In this document: positions 8,352 to 16,527 of the stretch, one piece after another | Layout of the letters: each line of letters starts with the position of its first letter | Position numbering within the stretch: position 1 is the stretch's first letter | Source of the DNA: JBKPNJ01 sp963695705 | GTDB lineage: Bacteria; Actinomycetota; Actinomycetes; Propionibacteriales; Nocardioidaceae | Reading direction: 5' to 3' | DNA: 64,000 nt | NCBI GenBank assembly: GCA_963695705.1 | Contig: CAVOHB010000009.1 | Coordinates: 1,178,001 to 1,242,000, forward strand | The notes under the pieces: model-generated | Told to the model about the DNA's origin: nothing | Seen by the model: the letters and a program-made list of their open reading frames with translations, nothing else | Databases searched by the model: none | Program-made: the position numbers and the translations under genes

Positions 8352-9785
8352 ATGAACGATGCCGGGCAGGGTCCGGCCCCGGTCAGCAGCACGACGGGAA
8401 CCAAGGGAAGCGACGGACCCCAATACCTCGCGCCGCCTCCTCCGGGTGAGCCGGCCTTCGACGATCATCACCCCCCGTCGGCTGAGCTGGTCGCCGATTG
8501 TGTGCACTGCGGCTTCTGCCTCCCCACCTGCCCGACCTATGCCCTGTGGGGAGAGGAGATGGACTCGCCCCGTGGGCGCATCTACCTGATGAACACCGGC
8601 CTCCAGGGTGAGCCGATGACGCCGTCGATGGTGCAGCACTTCGACGCGTGTCTGGGCTGCATGGCCTGCGTGACCGCATGCCCTTCCGGCGTGCAGTACG
8701 ACAAGCTGATCGAGGCCACCCGCGCACAGGTGGAGCGCCGCTACGACCGTTCGACCTCTGACCGCGCGCTGCGCAGCGCGATCTTCGCGTTGTTCCCCTA
8801 TCCCCGAAGGCTGAGACTCGTCCGGGGCCCGCTCCGCGCGTACCAGGCCAGCGGGCTGCAGCGGTTGCTGAGGCGAAGCGGGCTCTTGTCGCGGGTGGCC
8901 CCGGCCCTGGCCGCGATGGAGTCGCTGGCGCCCTCCCTGGGTCGTGCCGACCGGATCCCCGCGTACACGCCCGCGATCGGGCCAAGACGGGGCAGCGTCG
9001 CGATGCTGCTCGGCTGCGTCCAACGCACGTTCTTCCCTGGAGTCAACGCCGCGACGGTGCGGGTCCTGGCAGCCGAGGGCTTCGACGTGCATGCGCCCTC
9101 CCGGCAGGGCTGCTGTGGAGCGCTCTCGATGCACAACGGCCGAGAGTCCGAGGCCGCCGATTTCGCCCGCGCTCTCATCGACAGCCTCGAGGATGCCGAA
9201 GTCGACCACGTCGTGGTCAACGCCGCGGGTTGTGGTTCGACGATGAAGGAGTACGCCGCGGTTCTGGGCGAAGACCCCGATTACGCGGAGCGGGCAGCCC
9301 GCTTCCAGGACAAGGTCCGTGACGTCTCCGAGCTGCTCGACGCGATGGGCAGCGTCGCGGTCCGCCATCCGCTGCCAGTGACCGTCGCCTACCACGACGC
9401 GTGTCATCTGGCGCATGCCCAAGGGATCCGGGCCCAGCCGCGCTCGCTGCTCAGCGCGATTCCGGGGCTGGAACTGCGCGAGATCGCCGAGTCAGAGCTC
9501 TGCTGCGGCTCCGCCGGGATCTACAACGTGCTCAACCCCGAGGCCGCTTCGGAGCTCGGGGACCGCAAGGCCGAAAACGTCGTCAGCACCGGGGCCCAGC
9601 TCCTGGTGACGGCGAACCCCGGTTGTCTCATGCAGGTCGCGTCCTCGCTGGAGCGCACCGGACAACGCATCGGGCTCGCCCACACGGTGGAGGTGCTCGA
9701 CGCATCGATCCGGGGACTATCCGCCCAGCACCTGGTTGCAGCGCCGGCTTCCGAACTCGCCGTCCACCCCACACCCGCGAGGTGA
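8352..9785 (+). CDS. glcF: Glycolate oxidase iron-sulfur subunit GlcF
   Basis: A protein of 477 residues. Two 4Fe-4S motifs are clear: CVHCGFCLPTCP near residue 51 and CLGCMACVTACPSG near residue 100. Two CCG domains follow, marked by GCCGALSMHNG and LCCGSAGIYN. GlcF carries electrons from the flavin subunits to the respiratory chain at the membrane. It is somewhat longer than usual because of a 40-residue polar, proline-rich N-terminus; an internal start cannot be excluded. The permease gene begins three bases after its stop, so the two are cotranscribed. Confidence 0.93.
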   Translation: MNDAGQGPAPVSSTTGTKGSDGPQYLAPPPPGEPAFDDHHPPSAELVADCVHCGFCLPTCPTYALWGEEMDSPRGRIYLMNTGLQGEPMTPSMVQHFDACLGCMACVTACPSGVQYDKLIEATRAQVERRYDRSTSDRALRSAIFALFPYPRRLRLVRGPLRAYQASGLQRLLRRSGLLSRVAPALAAMESLAPSLGRADRIPAYTPAIGPRRGSVAMLLGCVQRTFFPGVNAATVRVLAAEGFDVHAPSRQGCCGALSMHNGRESEAADFARALIDSLEDAEVDHVVVNAAGCGSTMKEYAAVLGEDPDYAERAARFQDKVRDVSELLDAMGSVAVRHPLPVTVAYHDACHLAHAQGIRAQPRSLLSAIPGLELREIAESELCCGSAGIYNVLNPEAASELGDRKAENVVSTGAQLLVTANPGCLMQVASSLERTGQRIGLAHTVEVLDASIRGLSAQHLVAAPASELAVHPTPAR

Positions 9786-9788
9786 CCG

Positions 9789-11489
9789 ATGTACCAGCAA
9801 GTGCTCGACCCCGTCTCCGACTCACTGGCCTGGTCGTCGCTCTTCGCGGCCATTCCATTGGTCGTGTTGTTCGTACTTCTCGGCGGGCTCCGCGTCACCG
9901 CGTGGGTGTCGGCATTGGTGGCCCTGCTGGCGGCACTCGGAGTCGCGGTCCTCGTCTATCCCATGCCGATCGACCAGGCGCTGCTCGCCGCCAGTGAGGG
10001 CGCGGTGTTCGGGTTCTTCCCGATCATGTGGATCGTCATCAACGCGCTCTGGATCTACAACATGACTGTGGTGACCGGCCACTTCGATGTACTGCGCCGC
10101 TCGTTCAGCAAGGTCAGTGCCGACCAGCGGATCCAGGCGGTCATCATCGCGTTCTGCTTCGGTGCCCTGCTCGAGGCCCTGGCCGGCTTCGGGACCCCGG
10201 TGGCGATCACCAGCGTCATGTTGATCGCGCTCGGTTTCCGCCCGATCAAGGCCGCAACGGTCGCGCTCGTCGCCAACACCGCACCCGTGGCTTTCGGCGC
10301 GCTGGCCGTGCCGATCACGACCCTCGCCCCCATCGCGGGCCTGCCCGAACAGGACATCGCCTCGATGGTGGGCCGGCAGACCCCGCTGCTGGCCGTGTTC
10401 GTCCCGATGGCGCTGGTGTTCATCATCGACGGCGGCCGCGGCGTCCGGGCCACGCTGCCGGCCACGCTGACGTGCGGGGTGACCTTCGCAGTCGCGCAGT
10501 TCGTCACCTCAAACTACATCTCGATCCCGCTGACCGACATCGTCGCGTCGCTGGTCAGTGCGCTCTCGGTCGTGCTGCTGCTACGGGTCTGGCAGCCCTC
10601 GGACACCTATGTGGAAGCTGACGAGACCGCGGACGAGATCGACACCGGGGCTTCAGGTGCGTCTCGGCGCAGGGGCGATGATGCGGAGGCGCGGCACGCC
10701 CAGGACGCGGCGGTACGCGTCGCCAGCCGCGACGACGCCGACCACGAGGATCCCCCGGTCGAGGTTCTGCGTGCGTACGCTCCCTACCTGATCATCATCG
10801 CCGTCCTGGTATTCACCCAGCTGCCCGGCCTCAAGGACGTGTTCGACGCGCCCACAAAGCTGTTCAACTGGCCTGGGCTCCACGTCACCAACCCCGACGG
10901 CGACCCCTTGTCGTCCCTGGAGTTCAAGTTCAACTGGCTCAATGCGGTCGGCACGCTGCTGGTGTTCTCCGGGCTTCTGACCATCTTCGCGATCGGCATC
11001 AGCCCGGCCAAGGCATTCAAGGCCTGGCTGGACACCTGGAGGCAACTGTTCACCGCCATCGTGACGGTGATGGCGGTTCTCGCACTGGCATACGTGATGA
11101 ACGACTCGGGCCAGACCGGCACCCTCGGAAACTGGATGGCCGGGGCGGGCGCGGCATTCGCGCTCATCTCACCAGTCCTCGGTTGGCTCGGCGTGGCAGT
11201 GACGGGATCCGACACGTCATCGAACGCGCTGTTCGGTGCGCTGCAGGTCACCGCCGCGCATCAGGCCGGCCTCGACCCGACCCTGATGGCGTCGTCGAAC
11301 TCCTCCGGTGGAGTGCTGGGCAAGATGATCTCGCCGCAGAACCTCGCCATCGCGGCAGCGGCGGTGGGCATGCCGGGCCGGGAGGGGGACCTCTTCCGCA
11401 AGGTGATCGGCTGGAGCCTGCTCTTCCTGGCGCTCATGGTCGCGATTGTCTATCTGCAGTCGACGGTGCTGTCGTGGATGGTCCCCTGA
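9789..11489 (+). CDS. glcA: Glycolate/L-lactate permease (LctP family)
   Basis: A polytopic membrane protein of 566 residues with about 12-14 hydrophobic segments and the family landmarks ALLEALAGFGTPVAIT near residue 130 and GSDTSSNALFGALQ near 470, plus the C-terminal SGGVLGKMISPQNLAIA. The LctP family imports lactate or glycolate with protons; the operon context favours glycolate. A charged, disordered stretch at about residues 280-325 is probably a cytoplasmic loop. The 3' end overlaps the convergent acyltransferase gene by 56 bp. Confidence 0.92.
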   Translation: MYQQVLDPVSDSLAWSSLFAAIPLVVLFVLLGGLRVTAWVSALVALLAALGVAVLVYPMPIDQALLAASEGAVFGFFPIMWIVINALWIYNMTVVTGHFDVLRRSFSKVSADQRIQAVIIAFCFGALLEALAGFGTPVAITSVMLIALGFRPIKAATVALVANTAPVAFGALAVPITTLAPIAGLPEQDIASMVGRQTPLLAVFVPMALVFIIDGGRGVRATLPATLTCGVTFAVAQFVTSNYISIPLTDIVASLVSALSVVLLLRVWQPSDTYVEADETADEIDTGASGASRRRGDDAEARHAQDAAVRVASRDDADHEDPPVEVLRAYAPYLIIIAVLVFTQLPGLKDVFDAPTKLFNWPGLHVTNPDGDPLSSLEFKFNWLNAVGTLLVFSGLLTIFAIGISPAKAFKAWLDTWRQLFTAIVTVMAVLALAYVMNDSGQTGTLGNWMAGAGAAFALISPVLGWLGVAVTGSDTSSNALFGALQVTAAHQAGLDPTLMASSNSSGGVLGKMISPQNLAIAAAAVGMPGREGDLFRKVIGWSLLFLALMVAIVYLQSTVLSWMVP

Positions 11490-12327
11490 CCGGCGGCTGA
11501 TCGAGCCGCCACGGGTCGGCCAACAACTCACGCAGGACCGTCGCCACGAGACCGGCGTGCGCCCCGTCGACCAGTCGGTGGTCGGCGGTCGCCACCAGCA
11601 CGATCTGGGGACGGACGGCCACCGCGCCGTCCACGACGAGCGCCGCGTCTCGCACCGCGCCCACTCCCAGATAGAGGGGAATCCGGGCGAACGGCACCGG
11701 CGCGAGGAATGCCTCGTCGAGTCCTAGCGTGCCGACGTTGGAGACGAAGGCTGCTCCCAGTGGGAACCCGGGCTGCCCGAGCATCCCGATGCCGAACCCA
11801 CCGATCATCAGACCAGCCGCGCTCAGCGTCGCACGCAGACTCCACCAGGGCAGGTGACGTATGACCGAGGAGCTCCTGGCATGTCCGGGATCGTCCTTGG
11901 CCTTCAACCGCCGGACACCGGGTGCCAGCTCGCGGGCAATCTCCGCCGGCGTCTTCCCATCCACGCAGCGCACCTTGATGGGGGCGAGATCGCCGCCTCC
12001 CTCGATATCGACGGCGAACCCGATGTCACACGTTTCGAACGTGACGATGCGACCGAGCACCACCCGCGAGCGGATCTCCGGAATCGCGCGCAGCGCGCGT
12101 CCCAACGCGGCACCGACCACGTGGGTCACCGTTACCGGGTCGCCGGTCCGCTGCCGTGTCTGCTCGACGTAGGCCAGCAGCGCGGTTGCGTCGAACGCCA
12201 TCCGCGCATAGATCCGGCCGTCCGCCGACGGCCGCCAGGTCGCAACGGCCAGCCGACGTCGAACCGAGATCGGACGCCGGGCAGTCCGGGCCCGGATCAC
12301 CTGAGCGCGCCGCCCGCACAGGTGCAA
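11434..12327 (-). CDS. 2-oxo acid dehydrogenase E2 catalytic-domain protein lacking lipoyl domains
   Basis: A protein of up to 297 residues consisting only of the chloramphenicol-acetyltransferase-like catalytic fold of E2 subunits, ending with the active-site motif DHRLVDGAHAG near residue 262. No lipoyl or peripheral-subunit-binding domain precedes it, so it cannot be a conventional E2 by itself. Similar stand-alone domains exist in actinobacteria and may transfer acyl groups in a different setting. The start is uncertain: the first 30 residues are Arg-rich and the conserved part begins near RLAVATWRPSADGRIYARM. It overlaps the permease gene tail to tail. Confidence 0.75.
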   Translation of the reverse strand: MHLCGRRAQVIRARTARRPISVRRRLAVATWRPSADGRIYARMAFDATALLAYVEQTRQRTGDPVTVTHVVGAALGRALRAIPEIRSRVVLGRIVTFETCDIGFAVDIEGGGDLAPIKVRCVDGKTPAEIARELAPGVRRLKAKDDPGHARSSSVIRHLPWWSLRATLSAAGLMIGGFGIGMLGQPGFPLGAAFVSNVGTLGLDEAFLAPVPFARIPLYLGVGAVRDAALVVDGAVAVRPQIVLVATADHRLVDGAHAGLVATVLRELLADPWRLDQPPVRGPSTTAPSTADRQSRP

Positions 12328-12412
12328 GGACGGACGACGCGTGCCCGCCCCGGACGGATGAGTCGTCGTGAGCTCATCCGTCTAAGGAGTCGGGGAATCC
12401 ACGTGCCGGCGC

Positions 12413-13084
12413 TCAGGGGCAGCTGAAGATGTGGTCGCCGGGATCGTGGTCACAGACATCGACCTCGGTGCCTCCACGCACCGTGTCGTTGCCCGCACCG
12501 TCGACGGCGTTGAGGGTGTCGGCGCCCGCCCCGCCGAGCATGTGGTCGGGCTGCAGCCCGCCGGTCTCCGAGTCAGCGCCCGCACTTCCGTAAAGAGAGT
12601 CGTTACCGGGGCCGCCGCCCAGGGTGTCGTTGCCGACCCCGCCGCCGACCCTGTCGTAGCCGAGGTTGCCGAACAGATGGTCGTTGCCCGGACCACCGGA
12701 GGCCCGGTCGCCACGCTGACCACCGAAGACCAGGTCGTTGCCCGTCCCGCCGCGCAGAATGTCGAGCCTGCGCCCACCGGAGAGCCTGTCGGCGCCGGCG
12801 TCGCCGTGGACGACATCCGCGCCGAGACCGCCGCGCACGAAGTCGTTGCCCAGGTCTCCACAGATGGTGTCGGCCCCGCCCAGGCCGAAGATCTTGTCGT
12901 CGCCGCCGAGACCGCTGATCACGTCGGCGCCCCTGGTGCCCCTCAGGGTGTTGGGGCCGTTGGTGCCGACGATGGTCGCAACCTTGCCGTTGCACGAGGC
13001 AGCCGCGGACGCTGGAGCGGCTACCGCAATCGACGCCGCCAGCAGTGCCGCGACGCCGAGTGCACTCGTCTTCCTTGAATTCAT
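12413..13084 (-). CDS. Secreted RTX-type calcium-binding repeat protein
   Basis: A protein of 223 residues. Residues 1-28 are a signal peptide with an AxA-type cleavage site. Almost the whole remainder consists of about 16 glycine/aspartate nonapeptides of the GGxGxDxhx type, as in GGLGADVVH and GGTGNDLVF, which fold into a calcium-loaded beta roll. It ends in a short cysteine-containing tail. There is no catalytic domain, so a structural or adhesive extracellular role is likely, with folding driven by external calcium. The ATG follows GGAGGGG, a strong ribosome-binding site. The repeats create long open frames on the other strand that are artefacts. Confidence 0.9.
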   Translation of the reverse strand: MNSRKTSALGVAALLAASIAVAAPASAAASCNGKVATIVGTNGPNTLRGTRGADVISGLGGDDKIFGLGGADTICGDLGNDFVRGGLGADVVHGDAGADRLSGGRRLDILRGGTGNDLVFGGQRGDRASGGPGNDHLFGNLGYDRVGGGVGNDTLGGGPGNDSLYGSAGADSETGGLQPDHMLGGAGADTLNAVDGAGNDTVRGGTEVDVCDHDPGDHIFSCP

Positions 13085-13256
13085 CGTTTCGGTGTCCCCT
13101 CCGGAGAGCTTTGGTGGACAAAGACTAATGGTGAGTCGCCCATTGCACATGAAATCGCTTCGATCCGTCCAAAATGGCACCTGTCCCCCGGGCGCACAGT
13201 GCGCACTGTTCGTAGCATGACCGGGTGGTGGGCTCCGCTGAGCGAACGATCCGCTG

Positions 13257-13868
13257 ATGCAGACGTTCCTGCCGTACGCCGACTTCGAGCGCTCAGCGGC
13301 TGTGCTCGACATGAAGCGCCTCGGCAAGCAGCGGGTCGAGGTCATCCAGATCGTTCGCGCCCTGACCTGGCCGGGGTACGGCTGGGCCAACCACCCCGCC
13401 GTACTGATGTGGCAGGGGTACGAGCGGGCTCTCGGCTGTTACGGCCTGGCCTGCTGCCGTGTCTGGTCAGGGCGCGGCCACGCCGACAGCTGCGCCGCGA
13501 CGATCCGCCACGACCTTCTGCAGGTCGGCGTCGAGGACATTCCGACTCAGGAGGAGCTCGCGAGGGCGGGAGCACTGCCGCCCTGGCTGGGCGCCGAGGA
13601 GTTCCATCTCAGTCACCGGTCGATGCTGCTGGGGAAGCTCCCAGCCCACTACGGTCCACTGTTCCCCGATGTCCCCCCAGGGTTGCCGTGTCGTTGGCCG
13701 GTCCGCTCGGCGTCCGTTGTCGAGGCGGAACGACGCAAGGCACGGAACAAGGATCTCCGTGAGCAGCGGGCGGCGTCCCAGGCGCGCGAGGAGGACGAGC
13801 GCGCTCGGCGGCGACGGAGCCTGGCGGCCAAACGCGGTTGGAAGACTCGGAGGGCCCGCAGCGGCTGA
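13257..13868 (+). CDS. MSMEG_6728-family protein, possibly DNA-repair related
   Basis: A protein of 203 residues beginning MQTFLPYADFERSAAVLDMK and continuing with RLGKQRVEVIQIVRAL, the hallmark of the actinobacterial MSMEG_6728 family. The fold has been compared with T4-type pyrimidine-dimer DNA glycosylases, but function is unproven. The C-terminal 45 residues are Arg/Lys/Glu-rich and probably helical and disordered, which could contact nucleic acid. It stands alone, divergent from the RTX gene and followed by a tandem-repeat array. Confidence 0.75.
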   Translation: MQTFLPYADFERSAAVLDMKRLGKQRVEVIQIVRALTWPGYGWANHPAVLMWQGYERALGCYGLACCRVWSGRGHADSCAATIRHDLLQVGVEDIPTQEELARAGALPPWLGAEEFHLSHRSMLLGKLPAHYGPLFPDVPPGLPCRWPVRSASVVEAERRKARNKDLREQRAASQAREEDERARRRRSLAAKRGWKTRRARSG

Positions 13869-13880
13869 GGCGTCCCGCCC

Positions 13881-13972
13881 TTTCACGCGATCCGACACTT
13901 GTTTCGCGCGATCCGACACTTGTTTCGCGCCATCCGACAGTTGTTTCACGCCATCCGACAATGTGTCGCGCC
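13881..13972. repeat. 21-bp tandem repeat array, four copies plus a partial
   Basis: Copies start at 13880 (first base variant), 13901, 13922 and 13943, followed by a 9-bp partial to 13972. All share the core ATCCGACA preceded by TTTCRCGCS. The array begins 12 bp after the MSMEG_6728-family stop. Since 21 is divisible by three, all frames stay open and spell seven-residue repeats, but no start and ribosome-binding site support translation. Confidence 0.85.
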
Positions 13973-14320
13973 GGTAGGCACGGGTTCCGGCGAGGGCTCG
14001 GGGCCGCGATTGCCTGAGTCCGAGGCCAACCGCCGCGGTGCTTGACTGCGCAGACTTGTGCAGGCGATGAGAGTTGTCGCCATCCGTTTACCCCCAACAA
14101 CTGCACACTTCTTGCCGCGGCGGAACGGGTGGGCCTGCCGTTGGGCGCGTCAGCCTGACCGCACCGAACTTTTGCGCGCACGTTGGTCACCGGCTCAACC
14201 GTGACCAACAACTGCGCACTTCCCGGCAGTGGCCCGGGCCGGTGACCCATAACCTGAGAACGTGCCGAACTCGAGCCAGGCACCCGCCGCAACGACCGCC
14301 TCGCCAACACCTTCCGCGCA
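13973..14320. other. Non-coding stretch with dispersed short repeats
   Basis: No supportable gene. It holds several copies of a short motif: CAACAACTGCACACTTCTT near 14094, CAACAACTGCGCACTTCC near 14204, an inverted relative near 14047 (ACTTGTGCAGGCGATGAGAG followed by TTGTCG), and a partial near 14167 (GAACTTTTGCGCGCAC). These look like a degenerate interspersed element family rather than coding DNA. Confidence 0.45.
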
Positions 14321-14611
14321 CTATCCGACCCGGCGCACCGTCTCCTCGAGCGACGCCGCGAGGTCCTCGGCGTTCTGCCGGATGGCGGCTGCCAGCCACG
14401 TCGCCGTTTCGGTGGACAGGTGAATGTACGGGAGGGCATCGGTAGTGGGGACGTCGATGTAAACGCTGCGGTAGTCACTGCCCGCGGTCTGGACGGCCCG
14501 CACGCCGGCACCGGGTACTTCGTCGATGGCGATCCGTCCTGTCTGGCACCAGTCCGGGCCGTCGGCGTGGTAGCGGCACCAGGACGCATGGGTGATGGCG
14601 GTGGTGGTCAC
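14321..14611 (-). CDS. Small DUF6907-like protein
   Basis: A 96-residue protein. The N-terminal half has SWCRYHADGPDWCQ, a Cys/His pattern like that of DUF6907 proteins, which occur on actinobacterial plasmids, integrative elements and phages. The C-terminal half ends in an amphipathic helix rich in Glu and Ala. The GTG at 14609-14611 follows GGGGGAG by five bases, which supports translation from there. Its surroundings contain gene fragments and repeats, consistent with a leftover of a mobile element. Function unknown. Confidence 0.6.
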   Translation of the reverse strand: MTTTAITHASWCRYHADGPDWCQTGRIAIDEVPGAGVRAVQTAGSDYRSVYIDVPTTDALPYIHLSTETATWLAAAIRQNAEDLAASLEETVRRVG

Positions 14612-14723
14612 GGGTCTCCCCCTCAGCTTTCGCGTCAATACCCCGATGGCTTCGGACTTCCCGTACCCACCAGGCGCACGTCTTGAACATCTGTCGTGCA
14701 AAGCGCGGTGTGGGCGTGGGGCA

Positions 14724-14740
14724 GCAGGTTCGACCCCTGC
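14724..14740 (+). other. tRNA T-arm-like fragment
   Basis: GCAGG, loop TTCGACC, CCTGC forms a perfect 5-bp T stem with a consensus seven-base T loop. No matching acceptor, D or anticodon arms are present upstream, so it is not a tRNA gene. It may be a leftover of an attachment site, or chance. Confidence 0.35.
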
Positions 14741-14942
14741 GAGATTCGACCAGTTGGGGCCGTCTAGTTTCAGTTCGGCAGACTCTCCAGATATCGGCGT
14801 TCACGGCCACGCGGGCGGGCCGCTGAGCACATGGCTTGGGGGGCATTCCAGGTTGGTGCCCTCCGCTCACGCGGTGCGCCGCATCGGGTGTGCCGGGTGT
14901 GCCCCGGCTCAGCAGAGGACCGCCGCAGCCACGCGTTCCGGC

Positions 14943-15029
14943 GGTGGGAAGCGCGTCAGTCAGCCGGGGCCGCGGAACGAGCTCGCGGCGTGGGACCGGC
15001 AGGTGGAGCTTCGTTCCCAGCACGGCCAT
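14943..15029 (-). pseudogene. N-terminal fragment of a MalT/LAL-type LuxR regulator
   Basis: About 28 residues beginning MAVLGTKLHLPVPRRELVP and continuing RPRLTDALP match the very characteristic N-terminus of large ATP-binding MalT-like LuxR regulators. The similarity stops abruptly, and what follows has no P-loop or ATPase sequence. The rest of the gene has therefore been lost. The fragment starts about 60 bp from the 3' end of tRNA-Val. Confidence 0.55.
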
Positions 15030-15086
15030 CGCACGAGCATTCGAGCGCGGCCGGCGCACGAGTGGGCGCAGTAGAGTGGCGCAGAG

Positions 15087-15158
15087 TGGGCGCAGCAGGG
15101 ATCGAACCTGCGGCCGCCTGCTTGTAAGGCAGGTGCTCTACCGCTGAGCTATACGCCC
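15087..15158 (-). tRNA. tRNA-Val (anticodon TAC)
   Basis: Reading the minus strand, the acceptor GGGCGTA pairs with TGCGCCC, the D arm reads GCTCAGCGGTAGAGC, the anticodon stem CCTGC/GCAGG encloses CTTACAA (anticodon TAC, valine GTA), and the T arm is GCAGG-TTCGATC-CCTGC. The discriminator is A and no CCA is encoded. The gene is 72 bases long. Confidence 0.95.
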
Positions 15159-15327
15159 CTTGAACCGCGAGAAGACTATCGCCAGCGGAGGGGCACCCCA
15201 TATGCCATGTGGCACGCGCTCGAATGCGCGACCGCCAGGGTCTCGGGCCCCCGACGGTCGCGACTGGCTCCATTCCACACCGTCGGCGGCCCGATGGCTG
15301 CGGAATCGGCAAATTGCAACCGTAATC

Positions 15328-15792
15328 TCACAGACCGGCAAGCACGGTCTTGTAGTCCTCTATCGAACGGGCGTCCGACATCTCATGGTGGATGCTCCAT
15401 CTCAGCACGCCCGACGTGTCGAGGATGAACGTGCCCCGGTTCGCGCAACCCCGTTGATGATCGAAGACGCCGTACAGCTGCGACACGGCACCGTGCGGCC
15501 AGAAGTCGCTCAGCAAGGGGAACCCGAGGGCGTCCCGGTCGGCGAACGTTCGGAGGGAGAACATGTGGTCGCATGACACCGCGAGCAGCTGCGTCCGCTC
15601 GTTGGCGAACTCAGGCAGCTGGTCACGCAATGCGTGCAACTCGCTGCTGCACACGCGACTGAACGCATAGGGATAGAACACGAGCACCACTCGCCGGCTG
15701 CCGCGGTACGACGAAAGCGACACCGACTCGCCGTGCTGGTTGCGCAACTCGAAGTCTGGTGGCTCCAGCCCGATCTCCAATGCCACGGACAC
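15328..15792 (-). CDS. ahpE: AhpE-type peroxiredoxin
   Basis: A protein of 154 residues, the same length as M. tuberculosis AhpE. The peroxidatic cysteine lies in AFSRVCSSEL near residue 48, and FPLLSDFWPHGAVSQLYGVF is almost diagnostic for this subgroup. It reduces hydrogen, lipid and other peroxides in the cytoplasm, using mycothiol or mycoredoxin in actinobacteria. Unlike the one-cysteine M. tuberculosis enzyme it has further cysteines, including one in QRGCANRG, which might allow a different recycling route. It lies 34 bp downstream of the DUF3052 gene, probably in one transcript. Confidence 0.92.
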   Translation of the reverse strand: MSVALEIGLEPPDFELRNQHGESVSLSSYRGSRRVVLVFYPYAFSRVCSSELHALRDQLPEFANERTQLLAVSCDHMFSLRTFADRDALGFPLLSDFWPHGAVSQLYGVFDHQRGCANRGTFILDTSGVLRWSIHHEMSDARSIEDYKTVLAGL

Positions 15793-15826
15793 ATCCTGGC
15801 ATTCCGGTGCAGCCGGAGAGACGGAG

Positions 15827-16264
15827 CTACCGCCTTCCGTTGCGCGCGGACTTGGGAGCGACCAGCTTCGTCGCGGCCCAGGAGGCCGCCACCGTGAGGC
15901 TGCTCGTCGCAGACAGGCCCGCCGTCGGCGCAGCCTCGGCGATGTCGCTGGGGTCGACGTGCCCGTCGCGCCCGACCTTGGGGCAGAACAGCCAGATCAT
16001 CCCGCCGTCGGCGAGATCGGTCAGGGAGTCGACGAGCGCGTCGACGAGGTTACCGTCCTCGTCGCGCCACCACAGCACGACCGCGTTGGCGACATCCTCG
16101 TAGTCCTCGTCGACGAGCTGGGAGCCGATCACCGACTCGATGGCCTCGCGGAGCGGCTCGTCGACGTCCTCGTCCCACCCCAACTCCTGGACCACCATCC
16201 CGGGCCGGAATCCGAGCCGGAGCGCCGGCCCCGAGTTATCCGCGCCCCCCGCGGTCGCGCTCAC
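15827..16264 (-). CDS. DUF3052 family protein (Rv2239c-like)
   Basis: A soluble protein of 145 residues matching the actinobacterial DUF3052 family through VVQELGWDEDVDEPLREAI, AVVLWWRDEDGNLVDALVD and the C-terminal DIAEAAPTAGL. No enzymatic role is known. The GTG start follows AGGAGG by six bases. Position between ahpE and a divergent aceE is conserved with M. tuberculosis, so it may be coregulated with pyruvate metabolism or the oxidative response. Confidence 0.9.
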   Translation of the reverse strand: MSATAGGADNSGPALRLGFRPGMVVQELGWDEDVDEPLREAIESVIGSQLVDEDYEDVANAVVLWWRDEDGNLVDALVDSLTDLADGGMIWLFCPKVGRDGHVDPSDIAEAAPTAGLSATSSLTVAASWAATKLVAPKSARNGRR

Positions 16265-16527
16265 GTCGCGCCTCCTGTCCACACACGACCCGCTGCCGCG
16301 GGCCTGCCGATCCCACTGGTCGAGGCCACCATAGACCGTCGCTACCGGCATCGTCTCCCGGTGTCGGACCGATCCTCGAGGCCCCTGAGACGCGGTACGC
16401 GCTCTGACACGGCGGCTCAAGCGGTCTGGCGCCGTTTCGCATCGGCCCGCCGGGCACGGCCAGCGGTTGGACCCTCCGCTGACAGGTGCGAGGATGGCGG
16501 CAACAACGCCGGAAAGAAGAGGGCGCC

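Larger units (their letters stand above)
14612..15086. other. Gene-poor stretch beside tRNA-Val
   Basis: No intact gene is supportable. It contains a tRNA T-arm-like hairpin at 14724-14740, a MalT-type regulator fragment at 14943-15029, and a duplicated GAGTGGGCGCAG sequence (near 15059 and 15084) matching the 3' end of the adjacent tRNA-Val gene. This combination suggests past integration and loss events. Confidence 0.45.

Noticed and set aside
6588..9422. Open frame of 944 codons on the minus strand across glcD, glcE and glcF
   Set aside because: It is the mirror of well-supported plus-strand genes; high GC at third positions keeps it open. No domain or ribosome-binding site supports it.
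12431..13078. Plus-strand frame of 215 codons opposite the RTX gene
   Set aside because: Repetitive Val/Asp/Ala translation is the mirror of the Gly/Asp repeats.
13467..13961. Minus-strand frame giving a heptad-like SDGVKQL repeat
   Set aside because: The heptads come from the 21-bp DNA repeats, and the rest lies antisense to the MSMEG_6728-family gene.
13881..13972. CRISPR array
   Set aside because: Repeats are directly tandem without spacers and no cas genes are present.
14475..15059. A 194-codon minus-strand gene
   Set aside because: Only the first part (the MalT-like fragment) has family resemblance; the remainder is low-information sequence that overlaps the better supported DUF6907-like gene in another frame.
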